Below, piece by piece: positions 49,224 to 59,828 of a stretch of DNA of 64,000 nucleotides. The notes below the pieces were generated by a model that did not search any database, was not told the DNA's origin, and was given only the letters and a program-made list of their open reading frames with translations. Source of the DNA: Casuarina equisetifolia. Lineage: Eukaryota > Streptophyta > Magnoliopsida > Fagales > Casuarinaceae. Numbering within the stretch: the first letter of the stretch is position 1; each line of letters begins with the position of its first letter. The stretch is from the NCBI GenBank assembly GCA_028551475.1, contig CM052359.1:27343583-27407582 (forward strand). Reading direction: 5' to 3'. Position numbers and translations under genes: made by a program.

Positions 49224-50676
49224 TCGCACTGCTCACTACCTCGATTAAACCACATTGAGGTCAAGTTTCCTGTATAGTTTCTATTCATACTTTCTGCAGT
49301 CGTAGAATTTTTTTTTTCTTTTTCCTTTCTTAACTTGGGGAGAGATTGCTTGCCTTTATATTCATGGATTTCCTATGTAATTCTTTTGAAACCCTTGAAT
49401 GGTAATACTTTTCTGTTGTGGCTTTCCCATATCTTGACTGGTTAGTTTTTTTCTTTTTCTTTAGTTTTTCCTTGGCCAAGGAAGCAGTTAGGTCAATTTC
49501 ATACCGTTCATTAAGCATTATACCATAAGTCACACTAGCCCAGCCCTTGCTACTTGGAGATTGAAATCACAGTCTAAAATTATACCATTTTGTGGAATTT
49601 GCACATGATTTTTTTCTTCCTGATGGACTATGTTTGTTGTGTGATGCATGAAAAATTGTAAAAAACATTGCTTGATAACTCGAGTGAGGTCTGAGATTTG
49701 TGAACATCATTAAATATTTATTCATTTCTGTTTGTAATGGAGCAAGCAAATAAGTTGCTTGGGGAAACATATTTAGTACCGATCTTCATTACGGTTCTCT
49801 TACAAGCAGTCTGTATTAAATCCATGTCCTGGTTTTACAGGATCATGGGACCATACCCGTACTTTGCATGCTATATCACCTTGCAGGTGAAGTGTGATAG
49901 AAAGCTCAATGGATGAGAATTGGTTTAGGATTATAGGTGCATCATACCATAACCATACTTTTACTTCTTGTTTACTTAAGACTACAACACATATCTTGGC
50001 CACACTTCTTTTGACTTGTGGGAGCTTTTTTCATAAAATAAATAGTTTCTTTTTTGGGTTACTATCACTAAGGTGATCAAACTTCGGGGATGTAAAATAT
50101 TCCTTTCATAGTTGAGTTTGAGCTAACTTGTTTTTGTTATTTTCAGTATGTTTTTGAAAGATAAACATAAATTTTGTACATTTATGTTGACCTAATGGAC
50201 TTGAATTTGTAAGAGTAACATTGGGAAACTATACTTTGTTTACCTGCAATATGAGGCAAGTCCGATTTGCCAACATTTGTATAAAAAAGTTGTACTTTAA
50301 CTGCTTGAGGTTCAGCTTGTGAATGCTTGTTTAACCTGGCAATGAAGATAAATGCATACAAAAATTTGTTCTTGGCACTTAATTCACTTGTAGTATTCAA
50401 TTGTTCTAGTGCTGTTGTTTGTAAAATAGTTTTTAACAGAAAAGAGGGAGGGATGTTGAGAAAATATTCATCAGATGGTTAAAGTGCCGGTTTGAGAGAC
50501 GTAGATTAGCAAGAAGAATTCGCCCCATACCAGAATTTGATAATGTATACTTCGCTCATATTTTACTCTCTCAATGACAACAATTCTAAAAGGAACAGTC
50601 AATTTTCGAGAAATCTATAGTATTCTGTGATCAGCTAATAAGTTCCATAAGACATCTAAAAGGTTTCATACACATG
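49224..50676. other. MyoB 3' flank and intergenic sequence
   Basis: The first few hundred bases should be MyoB 3' UTR, T-rich with several TTTTTCTTTTTC runs. No gene, RNA or element was recognised. Open frames shorter than 75 codons on both strands look incidental. Confidence 0.35.
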
Positions 50677-51350
50677 TTGACTGAGAAGTACCAAGAATAC
50701 CCTTTTATAAAGACAATAGAGATGGATAAGTGAATAGCTTAAATTTATATCTAAACCTTTTCACAGCTGAAAAGAAAGTGTAGTTGTCTCTTGCATCTGT
50801 TGTTTATTTGATATTTCATGTGGTGAACTTGGATGTTTTTATTTAGTTTTTGATGTAGTGGCTTAGTGTGCTACTTGAGATCAGGTTCTTTACTCTTTTA
50901 TTTTCTAGAGGTTTTTCTATCTCTCAAAATGACTTGAGTTTTCTGTCTAGAAACATTCTGTAAAATGTGCAATTTCTATCTATTCAGCTATTCCTTAACT
51001 CAGTCCTTAACTCTCCCCTTGTTGCTTACATGAATTGTTCAGGTTCACGTTGTAAAAGCCATGTTTCCTCACCAAGAATTGGAAAACCGACTATACTTTT
51101 GCGAACACATTAGTGAAGAAGAGAGAAGAAGAAGAAGAAGAGAAGAAGAAGAAGAAGAAGGCTGGTTCCCAGGTGTATATAAGAAGAGAAAAGGGGGGGA
51201 AGTTAAAGAAAGACAAGACCAACACGTTAGGATTCAGAGGTATATATGGGGAGTCCCCCCTTTATACACTGCCCTTGCTGGGGTCTTTTTTTCTTTTTTA
51301 ATCATTACTGTTGTTGTTATTATTATTATTTGGTTACATTGGAGGAGAAG
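50677..51350 (+). repeat. Direct repeat A (left of the second PPR gene)
   Basis: This copy and the one at 54115-54754 share most of their length in the same order, about 85% by eye. Shared blocks include TTTATTTGATATTTCATG, GTGGTGAACTTGGATG, CAGGTTCACGTTG, CCAGGTGTATATAAGAAGAG and TTTATACACTGCCCTTGC. A GAA microsatellite (51114-51161) and TTA repeats sit inside it. A 141-codon plus-strand frame (51061-51486) spans the GAA run and is probably not a gene. Confidence 0.88.
51114..51161 (+). repeat. GAA microsatellite
   Basis: Two runs of GAA units separated by AGA encode Glu/Arg strings in an incidental frame. The equivalent spot in repeat B has only about four GAA units, so the run expanded or contracted after duplication. 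Confidence 0.85.
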
Positions 51351-51998
51351 TATAGAAAGAGTCCAAGAGACAATTGAGTTTGGAGCTTGCTGGTTTGCTG
51401 TTCATTTTGAATTTGCTGAGTGGATGAGTGATTCAATTGTAAAAGCCAGGGTATCTTATGTGTGTAAATGGAATTTGCTTGGGTGATAAAGAAGGTTTGA
51501 TATCAATTAATTAGTCGGCCTGATCTCTTTGAACAGCGAAAATGGCTTGTAATCTGTTGATATTTAACTGAGATGGTAAAGCTTTTTGTTCTTCCTTTCC
51601 CTTGCAATCGAGATGGTAGATCCTTCTTTTTCTTTATCAAACAAAAAAGAAGAGAAAAGGAAAGAACAGAAAGATTAAAACGCCATTTTGGTCCGAGTAA
51701 GCGATATAAAACTCACTTTTATAAATTTAAGCGTAATATAACATGATAACGCGCCGTATTCTCCGGCCTGTTCCTCTTCTTCTTCCTTGAAACTAAAAGC
51801 TCTAGCGCATATTGCGAGTAAGGCTTCTTTCTACTCTCAAACCCTTTTTAGCTGCATAGACGCCAAATTCACGCCCACCGCACATCATCCGTCTTTCTTT
51901 CCAAACCCCCTCGTTTTCTTGCACACCCAAAATACCATTTTCTTTTGGGAGAGAAGAGAAAAGTGGACGCGAACCACACAAGCATAAGCGGATTTATT

Positions 51999-53867
51999 AT
52001 GTTGCTGCAGAAAAAAGCTTTTGCTTCTGTGTCTTCGAGATATGCTTCTGCTTTTCTGCGTCAAGACGGTACTACTAGCCAACCTAGTAACCTTTTTTCT
52101 TTCTTCGCAAATTATCCACTAGTTTTTGCTTCATTAGCTTTCTTTCACTCGCAAACTGATTCTCCTACTGCTAGTGCTGGTAGGATAAATAAAAGAAAAA
52201 AAAGATACGCGCAAACTCAGTTCTTGAAATTTGTTAGGGAACAGTGCAAGCATGGTAGATTGACTAATTTTAATGATGCCCTTAGCATATTCGATCAATT
52301 GCTTCACATGGGTTCCCGGCCTTCTATTGTGGATTTCAATCAGGTTTTAGCTAAAATTGCGCAAATGAAGCGTTATTCGGTTGTAATTTCTTTAAATAGG
52401 CAAATGGGTTGGTTTGGAGTTCTGCCCGATGTGTGTACTTTGAACATTGTGGCTAATTGTTTCTGCAATCTTAATCGGGCAGATTTTGGGTTCTCGTTGC
52501 TGGGTAATATTTTGAAACTTGGTTATGAGCCGAGTTGTAGGACCTTCACCACTTTGATTAATGGCTTTTGTCTAGATGGTAAAGTACTGAAAGCGGTGGA
52601 GTTGTTTAATGCAATGGTGGAGAGAGAATATTGGCCAGATGTGGTTACTTACGGGACAATGATAAATGGCTTGTGCAAATCGGGGGATACTAGTGCGGCC
52701 ATAGCGATGCTTAGGAAAATGGAAGGAGTAGGTTGTAAGCTTGATAGAGTTGTATACAGCACTATCATTGACCGTCTATGCAAGGATGGCCTTATTATTC
52801 AGGGTCTGACCCTATTGTTAGAAATGCTAGGCAAGGGTATTTCCATGGATATTGTGACTTATAATTCCTTGATTTGTGGACTGTGCAATTCATGTCAACG
52901 GGAGGAGGTTTTGTGTTTTCTGAAAGAATTGAAGCACAGGGAAGCTGCACCAGATGTAAGAACTATACATATGTTGGTTGACATGATATGTAAAGAAGGA
53001 ATGATTGCTGAACCGAAGTACGTGATTGAATTGATGAATCAAAGAGGTGTGGAGCCTGACATAGTCACTTACAGCATAGTCATGGATGCATACTGTGTGC
53101 GGGGTCTGATGGACACTGCCAGAAAAGTTTATGATTTGATGCATGAGAGGGGCTGCCATCTTGATGCTTGCTGTTATAACATCTTGATCAAAGGTTATTG
53201 CAGGAGTAGACAAATAGATGAGGCAATGAATCTTATTGAAGAAATGTCTGCTAAAAGGTTGGTTCCTGATATTGTTACTTGCAACATTCTTATTGGTGGC
53301 ACGCATTCTGTTGGGAGACTTGAAGCTGCACAGGAGCTCCTTAATAAGATGCAAGCTCATGGAAAGCTTCCAGATATCTTTACTTACGCCACCTTGTTGG
53401 ATAAACTATGCAAAAACAAAAATATTGATGAGGCTATGAAACTCTTTAAAGTAATTGAAAGTTGTAAGATAAATTGTGACATTGTGATTTACAGTATCCT
53501 CATTGACGGTATGTGCAAGGCTGGGAAACTAGATCTTGCAAGGGAAATGTTTTATGGTCTCTCTGACAAAGGATTACAACCCAATGTTAGGACATATACT
53601 TCAATGATTGATGGACTTTGTAATGGAGGGTTATTGGATGAAGCAAGTGAGTTATTGAAAAGAATGGATGAAAATGGTTGTTTGCCTAATGGTTGCACTT
53701 ATAACACAATAATCCGAGGATTTCTTAGAAAAAATGAGATATCAAGGGTGACAAAACTTCTTCAGGCAATGGTTGAGAGGGGTTTCTCGGCAGATTCTCA
53801 CACTACTAGCATGTTAGTCGGTTTGCCATCTTATGGCCCTCGTCTCATGAAAAACCTCAAAGAGTAA
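51999..53867 (+). CDS. Rf-like P-class pentatricopeptide repeat protein
   Basis: This intronless gene encodes 622 residues from the ATG at 51999 (MLLQKKAFASVSSRYASAFL), which gives a basic, Ser-rich mitochondrial-type presequence. An in-frame ATG at 51945 would add 18 residues that break that pattern. Fourteen exact 35-residue P-type motifs run from about residue 110 to 599, preceded by a half motif (FNDALSIFDQLLHMGSRPS) and followed by a short tail. Motif texture and the N-terminal block match the RFL clade and the other PPR gene here (NLNRADFGFSLLGNILKLG against HLNRVDYGFSVLARILKLG). RFL proteins bind specific mitochondrial transcripts and commonly direct their 5' processing or block CMS genes; this role is family knowledge, not shown here. 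The frame is intact. The gene lies between two direct copies of a ~650 bp repeat, which suggests copy-number change. Confidence 0.92.
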   Translation: MLLQKKAFASVSSRYASAFLRQDGTTSQPSNLFSFFANYPLVFASLAFFHSQTDSPTASAGRINKRKKRYAQTQFLKFVREQCKHGRLTNFNDALSIFDQLLHMGSRPSIVDFNQVLAKIAQMKRYSVVISLNRQMGWFGVLPDVCTLNIVANCFCNLNRADFGFSLLGNILKLGYEPSCRTFTTLINGFCLDGKVLKAVELFNAMVEREYWPDVVTYGTMINGLCKSGDTSAAIAMLRKMEGVGCKLDRVVYSTIIDRLCKDGLIIQGLTLLLEMLGKGISMDIVTYNSLICGLCNSCQREEVLCFLKELKHREAAPDVRTIHMLVDMICKEGMIAEPKYVIELMNQRGVEPDIVTYSIVMDAYCVRGLMDTARKVYDLMHERGCHLDACCYNILIKGYCRSRQIDEAMNLIEEMSAKRLVPDIVTCNILIGGTHSVGRLEAAQELLNKMQAHGKLPDIFTYATLLDKLCKNKNIDEAMKLFKVIESCKINCDIVIYSILIDGMCKAGKLDLAREMFYGLSDKGLQPNVRTYTSMIDGLCNGGLLDEASELLKRMDENGCLPNGCTYNTIIRGFLRKNEISRVTKLLQAMVERGFSADSHTTSMLVGLPSYGPRLMKNLKE

Positions 53868-54114
53868 TGTATGAAAGTCATTCCAGGTACTCACTATGAA
53901 GTGAAAGTGTTCAGAAGCTAGCAGTGCAGCCGTCTTTATAGAAAAATTTATAAGTAAGTATGTCACAATGGGTGGGCACTCATGTTTCTCCTGTGCAATA
54001 AAAGGTTGCCTAACCCCATATGTATACTTTGGCTTATAATTTTATGATGGAGTCTTGGAAATCCTGAAAATGACCGCATGGTGTCAAATGTGGCTATGTC
54101 AGGAAGTGGGATTA

Positions 54115-54754
54115 TTGACTTAGAAGTCCAAGAATACCCTTTTTATAAAGACACTAGAGATGGATGGGTGGATAGCCTAAATTTATAGATATATATCTAA
54201 ACCTTTCCACAGCTGAAAAGAAAATTCATTTGTTTCTTACACCTCTTGTTTATTTGATATTTCATGTGGTGAACTTGGATGTTTTTATTTGGTTTTTGAT
54301 GTAGTGGCTTAGTGTGCTAGTTGAGATCAGGTTATTTAGTCTTTTATTTTCTAGAAGTTTTTCAGTCTCTCATCACTCTATGACATGTGCAGTTTCTATA
54401 TATTCACTTATTCCTTAACTCGGTCCTTAACTTCTATTGTTGCTTGCATGGATTGTTCAGGTTCACGTTGGAAAAGCCATGTTTCCTCCAAGAAGTTGAA
54501 AACTGACTATACTTTTGCTAACCCACATTAGTGAAGAAGAAGAAGAAGGTTGGTTCCCAGGTGTATATAAGAAGAGAAAGGGGGGAAAGATAAAGAAAGA
54601 CCAACGCGTTTAGGATTCAGGGGTATGTACAGGGTGTCCCCCCTTTATACACTGCCCTTGCTGGGGTCTTTTTTTCTTTTTCTTTTTCCTTTTCCTTTTA
54701 CTATTGTTGTCATTATTATTATTATTATTATTGTTTGATTACATTGGAGGAGAG
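54115..54754 (+). repeat. Direct repeat B (right of the second PPR gene)
   Basis: This is the counterpart of 50677-51350 in the same orientation. It starts about 250 bp after the PPR stop codon and ends in ACATTGGAGGAGA directly against a Copia integrase fragment. It has a longer TTA run (about 54713-54735) and a shorter GAA run than copy A. Confidence 0.88.
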
Positions 54755-55590
54755 CTGTGAAGGTGATAGATACTTTCTGTCTTTTAAAGATGATTTCACT
54801 AGAATGGAATGGGTATATTTTATGAAGTAGAAGACAGAAGTATTTGGGCTGTTGAAGAGGTTTAAAAGTCTGGTTGAGAAGGAATCAAGACCTTTAGGAG
54901 CGACCAGGGAGTTGAATATGCCTCAATGGAGTTTAGCAGTTTTTGTCAAGAGGAAGGATTCTTCACCTGCTATCAGCAAGTTATTTTCCAGAGCAATATG
55001 AGTTTCAGAATGGCGGAACAGAACAGTCATGGAGATACCAAGACCAATGATGGCAGAAATAAGAATCCCCAAGAGGTTCTAGGCAGAAGCACTGCACGGT
55101 AGTGCATATTAGCAACTGTAGTTCCACTCAGGCAATAGAAGGAAAAACTCCAGCAGAAGTTTGGTCAGGTAGAAGGTCAACTGTGGATCATTTTGAAGTT
55201 TTTGGTTCACTGTGTCTTATTCATACATCCTACCAGAAAGGAGATAGCTTGAGAAGAAAGCCTGCAAAGGCATATAGGGTGCATGGTCTGTAGAAGAAGG
55301 GCCTTGTCATCGGTAGCGATATTGAAGTAGATGAGAATGCTGCATAGAACTGGGTGAAAGATAAAGAAGAATTTCAGAATGTTCACGTGCCTAATATCGG
55401 AGATGACATTGGAGAAGAAGGAAGTATCCAACTGTAGGGGAGCTTATCAGTCCACCAGAAACTCCACAAACTCAATCCAGCAGACGTCAAGGTCTTTCAG
55501 AACCAGAAGGTGAATCAAGTACTCCGGTCAAGATGAGACCTACTGATGAAGTTTATGAGAACTGCAATTGTACTGCACATGAACCTTCTC
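54755..55590 (+). mobile_element. Copia integrase-hinge remnant
   Basis: Translations match Copia integrase (RYFLSFKDDFTRMEWVYFMK, near 54.77 kb), the end of integrase (TPAEVWSGRRSTVDHFEVFGS, near 55.2 kb) and the Ser/Pro-rich hinge (SEPEGESSTPVKMRPTDEVYE, near 55.5 kb), as in Tork-type Copia elements. It is broken several times. No LTR or primer site was seen at either end, so these are pieces. It begins directly at the edge of repeat B. Confidence 0.75.
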
Positions 55591-56039
55591 TGTTTCGATT
55601 GTGCATTTTTTGTGATTCTGTTAAACCCTAACTCAAACCTCTGTTTCAATCGATACTACAAAAATGATTGTGAGACCAAATAGAGTTAGGGTTATTCATT
55701 CATCACGTATACCCCTTCCTGAGTATTAGTAATTCAGGATGAACGTAGCAAGTAAAGATTTTCTTTGTGAAGCTGGAAATGCCCTTTTTAGCCCTCTTTT
55801 GCTTTTGCTTTTAAGCTGTGAACATATCAGAAGACGTATGAGATTAAATGTCAATAATGCCAATTTAATTTGGATTAGAAAAATTCAATGGGAGCCAACC
55901 GGCCTATAGTAGTAGAGGAAAGACTGATATTTGTTGTTGTTTTTCTTTGAGAATCAGCTTCTTATATTGTAACTATACTGATCTTTACGTCCATATAAAA
56001 TTTTGTATATCTTGGAGAAGGCTGCAGTCAGAAGCTTAA

Positions 56040-57612
56040 ATTCTTGGTTATCAAACTTGTTCCACCTTACGCCCTGAAGCTACACCCTTTAGTTTAATGG
56101 AGGCAGTAGTTCTACAAGCTCTTTGAGATTCTCATTAACATTGGTTTTCATCAATCCTTTCATGACACCTCGTTATTCATTAAACAGATTGGTAGAGACA
56201 TTCTCATTGTATTCATTTATGTTGATGATATTATCATCATAGGGGGAGATAAGCCATCTATTCTTAAGTTTAAAAGTATCTATATTCTAAATTTCAAATT
56301 AAAGATCTTGATCCAGTCAAGCACTTTTTTGGAATTGAGTTTACTAGATCCTTTTTAAATCTGGCATTGTCTTAAATTAGAGCAAGTATGCCCTAGAGCT
56401 TATTTCAAAGTGTGAGCTTTCTAGTTGTAAACTTACAGAGACTTTCATGGAACAGAACCTTGATAATATTTTTAAGGATTATGACGTGACCCTTTTGGCC
56501 CCTGACAAGACAAAAGGAAAGGATGATCCACTTCTTACTGATGTTACAAGATTTAAGTAGTTGATTAGGAGATTAATATATCTCATTATGACCAAGCTGA
56601 CATTAGTTATGCCATCTAGATTTTGAGTCAATTTGTGCATACTTCTATGCAATCTCATCAAGAAGCTGATTTTCATGTCGTTGGGTATAGAAAAAACTCT
56701 CCTGGTATGGGTTTACTAATGAAGACAAACAACAAACTTGACTTACATGCATTTTGCAATTCTAATTATGCAGGATGCAAGATGAGTAAAAGGTAATTCA
56801 TAAGTTTGTATTCAGCTAGGGGAGTCCTTAATCTCTTGGAAGTGCAAGAAACAAGGTACTATCTCTTGATCCTCCACTAAAGCAGAATATCTAGCTATGG
56901 CTTCTACTTCACGTGAAATTATTTAGCTATCAGAACCATCAAATGACTTACAAGTCAAGTCCTTAAGACTTGTTGCTCATTTTTGTGATAATGAATCAGC
57001 CATAAAGATTGCTACTAATCTTGTTGTGAATGAAAAAAGCAAATATATTGAAGTTGATTGTCATTTTATACGAAAAAAGATTACACAAGGTTGTATTAGA
57101 ACATCTCATGTTTTTACTAAGCAGCAACCAACGAACCTTTTAACACAAGCTTTGGGCATTCAATAAGATCATTTTTTCTGGGAATGTTCAACTTGTATAA
57201 AGCAACAGCTTGAGGGGGGAAGTTGAGAAAATAATGTTACTTAACTATACATTGTTATTGCCCATTGGGCCAAGGTTTTGTACATATATGGCCTTGGCCC
57301 AATAGGTTAGCCCTTTTGTATTAGGTTTCACTCCCTAATTTTATTTATTTTCATGTATCCTAAATCTTCATAAGAAAACCTTGTATTTTTGTTCGTTGAG
57401 TAAAAGGGTTTTGTTCTGAGATTTATCATGACTCCTGTTCTTTAAGAACTGGTGTTGCAGTTATATTGAGTGTAACTTTATTGCCTAATATTACAATGTT
57501 GGCCTCAAGATTGGAAACCTATAAACGACCAAATAGAAAAGACGAGTTTGTGTTCCAATCTTGGAGAGAAATGTATCATCATCAAAGCTTCTTGTAGTCA
57601 TTTTAGGGGGAG
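56040..57612 (+). mobile_element. Copia RT-RNase H remnant with 3' LTR part
   Basis: Plus-strand translations match Copia reverse transcriptase near 56.2 kb (IVFIYVDDIIIIGGD) and RNase H near 56.8-57.15 kb (IEVDCHFIRKKITQGCIRTSH). A purine tract TTGAGGGGGGAAG follows (57210-57222), and sequence from about 57223 should be the 3' LTR. A second purine-rich string followed by TGTTGG lies near 57600-57613. Stops are numerous and the element is old. It may or may not belong with the integrase fragment upstream. Confidence 0.7.
57264..57303. repeat. 12 bp perfect inverted repeat in the presumed LTR
   Basis: ATTGGGCCAAGG (57264-57275) and CCTTGGCCCAAT (57292-57303) are exact reverse complements around a 16-base spacer, TTTTGTACATATATGG. 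The Pribnow-like spacer contains TACATATA. It could fold as a transcript hairpin or serve as a paired factor site in the LTR. Confidence 0.7.
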
Positions 57613-57794
57613 ATGTTGGATAAGCCTCTAATTGTTATTTTAATTCTGTTCAAGAAGAAAATTATATCAAGTAGAGGGGGAAAAGTTAAGAGAAGAAAAC
57701 CTCTAATTGTTATTTTTAGCCTTGTAATTTATTTTCAGATCCATTATTTTTTCAATCAGTTTCTCTTTTTCTGGTTAAACATCCGGCTTTGCAG

Positions 57795-57890
57795 GCTTAT
57801 GATCAACATTTGAATATGATTCTTGGTGATGTCGAAGAAATTGTTACCACAGTCGAAATTGATGATGAAACATATGAAGAGATAGTTCGG
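57795..57890 (+). pseudogene. Orphan internal exon of an LSM3 (Sm-like) gene
   Basis: Between a good acceptor (CGGCTTTGCAG) and a good donor (CGG|GTATGT), 96 bases read [20 protein letters not shown] followed by [12 protein letters not shown]. This is the highly conserved Sm2-preceding part of LSM3, a subunit of the LSM1-7 mRNA-decay and LSM2-8 U6-snRNA rings. The exon is intact in frame and phase. The preceding exon (ending in LRGKLH) and the final exon (RTTKRT...FVRGDG) were looked for on the same strand within about 2 kb and not seen. It lies less than 200 bp from Copia LTR-like sequence. It is most likely a gene fragment; a gene with long introns reaching beyond the region I could recognise is possible. 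Confidence 0.7.
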
Positions 57891-57899
57891 GTATGTTAT

Positions 57900-59540
57900 A
57901 GTGTCTGGTTGCTACCTTGTTTATGGTCTTTTGTATTTTTAAAATGTAATCTTGTTTCCAGTAGAAGCTGAAATATGGAACAGAAGAGATAATGCGTAAA
58001 TGTTGAACTTTGGATGGATGTAGCACAAGCTTTTTGGGTAGCTTCAGTAGTTAAAGAATCCAAGTATTATTCATAATGTCCTTATTGCTATAAAAAATTA
58101 TAGCTGTCTCGTTTCTAAAAATGTTTACTCCTCAAGTATAGAACTAGAGTCACTCTTGTGTGGAATTTTCGTTTGAGCCGTTGGATTCTGTCTCATTGTT
58201 TGATTTGTGTTTTCCATGTGTGTATACAATTTAGTCCACATACAAAAGCTTAGAGCTTCTCGTGGTGGGAATCACTCTTCACTAAATTTCCTTTTGCCCA
58301 AAGAATAGAGACACAATGCTCACGGTAGTCAAACTCAGACCCCACCAACTCGAACAATTATTTTTGTTTTATCTTAAAGAACAAGAAGTACAGCAAGGAT
58401 TATGAACTCTCAATGCTTGAATTCCCAGCTTTACAGCTATCCTGCAGCATTGATTCACTTAGACTTGTTAAGGGTATTCTAGTAAGCTCAGGGGAGCCTT
58501 AAAAAGGCAAATTTGTGATTCAAATTGAGATATGGGTGTACTGGAGGTCTTCTAATTTGCTATTGTTTCCTGTTGCATAAGCTTTGCTGATGTGTGAAAA
58601 AAAGAGCAGCAATGAAATTAGTCTTTGATGTCAGTTTTTCAGGCCCTAAGTCAGTAAATCGTTTGCCCCTCTGCACCTGAAAAATGCCTTAATTGGCTGT
58701 AAGCCCACTAAATCAGAAAAGAAGGCTCATGGTTCCCGCTTTACCTTTATCCTCGCGAATCATTTCTTTCGGTCTCAACTTCAGGGCAGGGAAGCTAATG
58801 GAGTGGAATACTATTGCAGAACAAAGTAGCAAACAAAGCAAAAGCTATAGGAGTTAGTGGAAGATCATTGCTTTCAAGTGATTGGTTAGAATTTGTAGTA
58901 CGAAGACAAAACCTGCTCCTATTATGCAGACTTAACTTGTCCGTATGGTCTTGGTATTTACTTGACTAATGACCCAAAAATATTTGGTACTTTGCCCTAG
59001 TTTTTGACCTAAGCATTGATCTGTCTGTAGTTGAATGGTGAAGGATCCTGTAGGACCATTTAGTGGGCGAAAGCAGGAAAAGAGGGAAAAACTTGCGGGG
59101 AAAGTGGGAGAGGATAATCTGTATTGGGCAAGCTGGCAGACCCACTCAAAAGATGTTCTCCAAACAGCCTATCGTTTGGATTTCTTATCATTAAGGAAGC
59201 CAGACTCCCACTCTTCCAACAGAGATCTTCTCAGTTCTGAAATAAAATTTCATCTGCAATATTTTAAGTTTTTGCCTGATACCTTTTAACAATTGATCCT
59301 GCTGTTAGTGTTTACATCCAAGATAATTAGTTCATTTGTGACTTTCTATTTCTTGTTTTCCTTCAGGGGTGGCTTTATTACGTAAGATTTGGGTCTTAAC
59401 TCACCCTACCACTCTAAAGACCACGGACTAACGAAGCTTTGGTCTAACTACATGTTCATCTCTTCCCTTCCTTTATTTAGATTTTTGACGTGCGAGAGTG
59501 TAAAGTTGCATGATTCTAGTGGGCTAATATATTTCCATTC
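57900..59540. other. Intergenic sequence between LSM3 exon and FAF-like gene
   Basis: No gene was recognised. An 84-codon plus-strand open frame at 59035-59289 has no known similarity. The right end should hold distal promoter sequence of the FAF-like gene. Confidence 0.35.
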
Positions 59541-59565
59541 CCTCACACTAACAAGTAGCTTCTTC

Positions 59566-59573
59566 TATAAATA
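59566..59573 (+). promoter_or_regulatory. TATA box of the FAF-like gene
   Basis: TATAAATA lies about 250 bp before the coding start. It is followed by C/T-rich sequence from about 59580 that suits a plant transcription start and leader. This is the clearest core promoter in the window. Confidence 0.6.
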
Positions 59574-59810
59574 GAATGCTTCCCCTCCACTTCTCGTTCA
59601 TGTTTCCTTCCTCGCTTAACCTTCCCTCATTTCTCTCCGTTTCTCTCTGCCTCACACCCACTTATGTTCAAATTGAGCAGCAACCAAGAGGTGGGTTTAG
59701 ATCAAAACCCTCTATTTCATCAAAATTCCACACCTCTGCTCTCTTAGAACTCCATACTACTCCTTAACTAAAACTCCTCTGTTTCGTCCTGTTTTCTTTC
59801 TTATATTCCA

Positions 59811-59828
59811 ATGTGCAAACAAACATGA
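59811..59828 (+). other. Five-codon uORF overlapping the FAF start
   Basis: ATG TGC AAA CAA ACA TGA runs in another frame. Its stop shares ATGA with the main ATG at 59825, a layout that allows reinitiation or leaky scanning to set FAF output. No other ATG was checked systematically in the leader. Confidence 0.6.

Noticed and set aside
51061-51486. 141-codon open frame with Glu/Arg runs and a hydrophobic segment
   Set aside because: It lies in direct repeat A, its run comes from a GAA microsatellite, and the matching frame in repeat B is not kept.
52890-53360. 156-codon minus-strand frame antisense to the second PPR gene
   Set aside because: Antisense shadow of a repetitive PPR coding frame.
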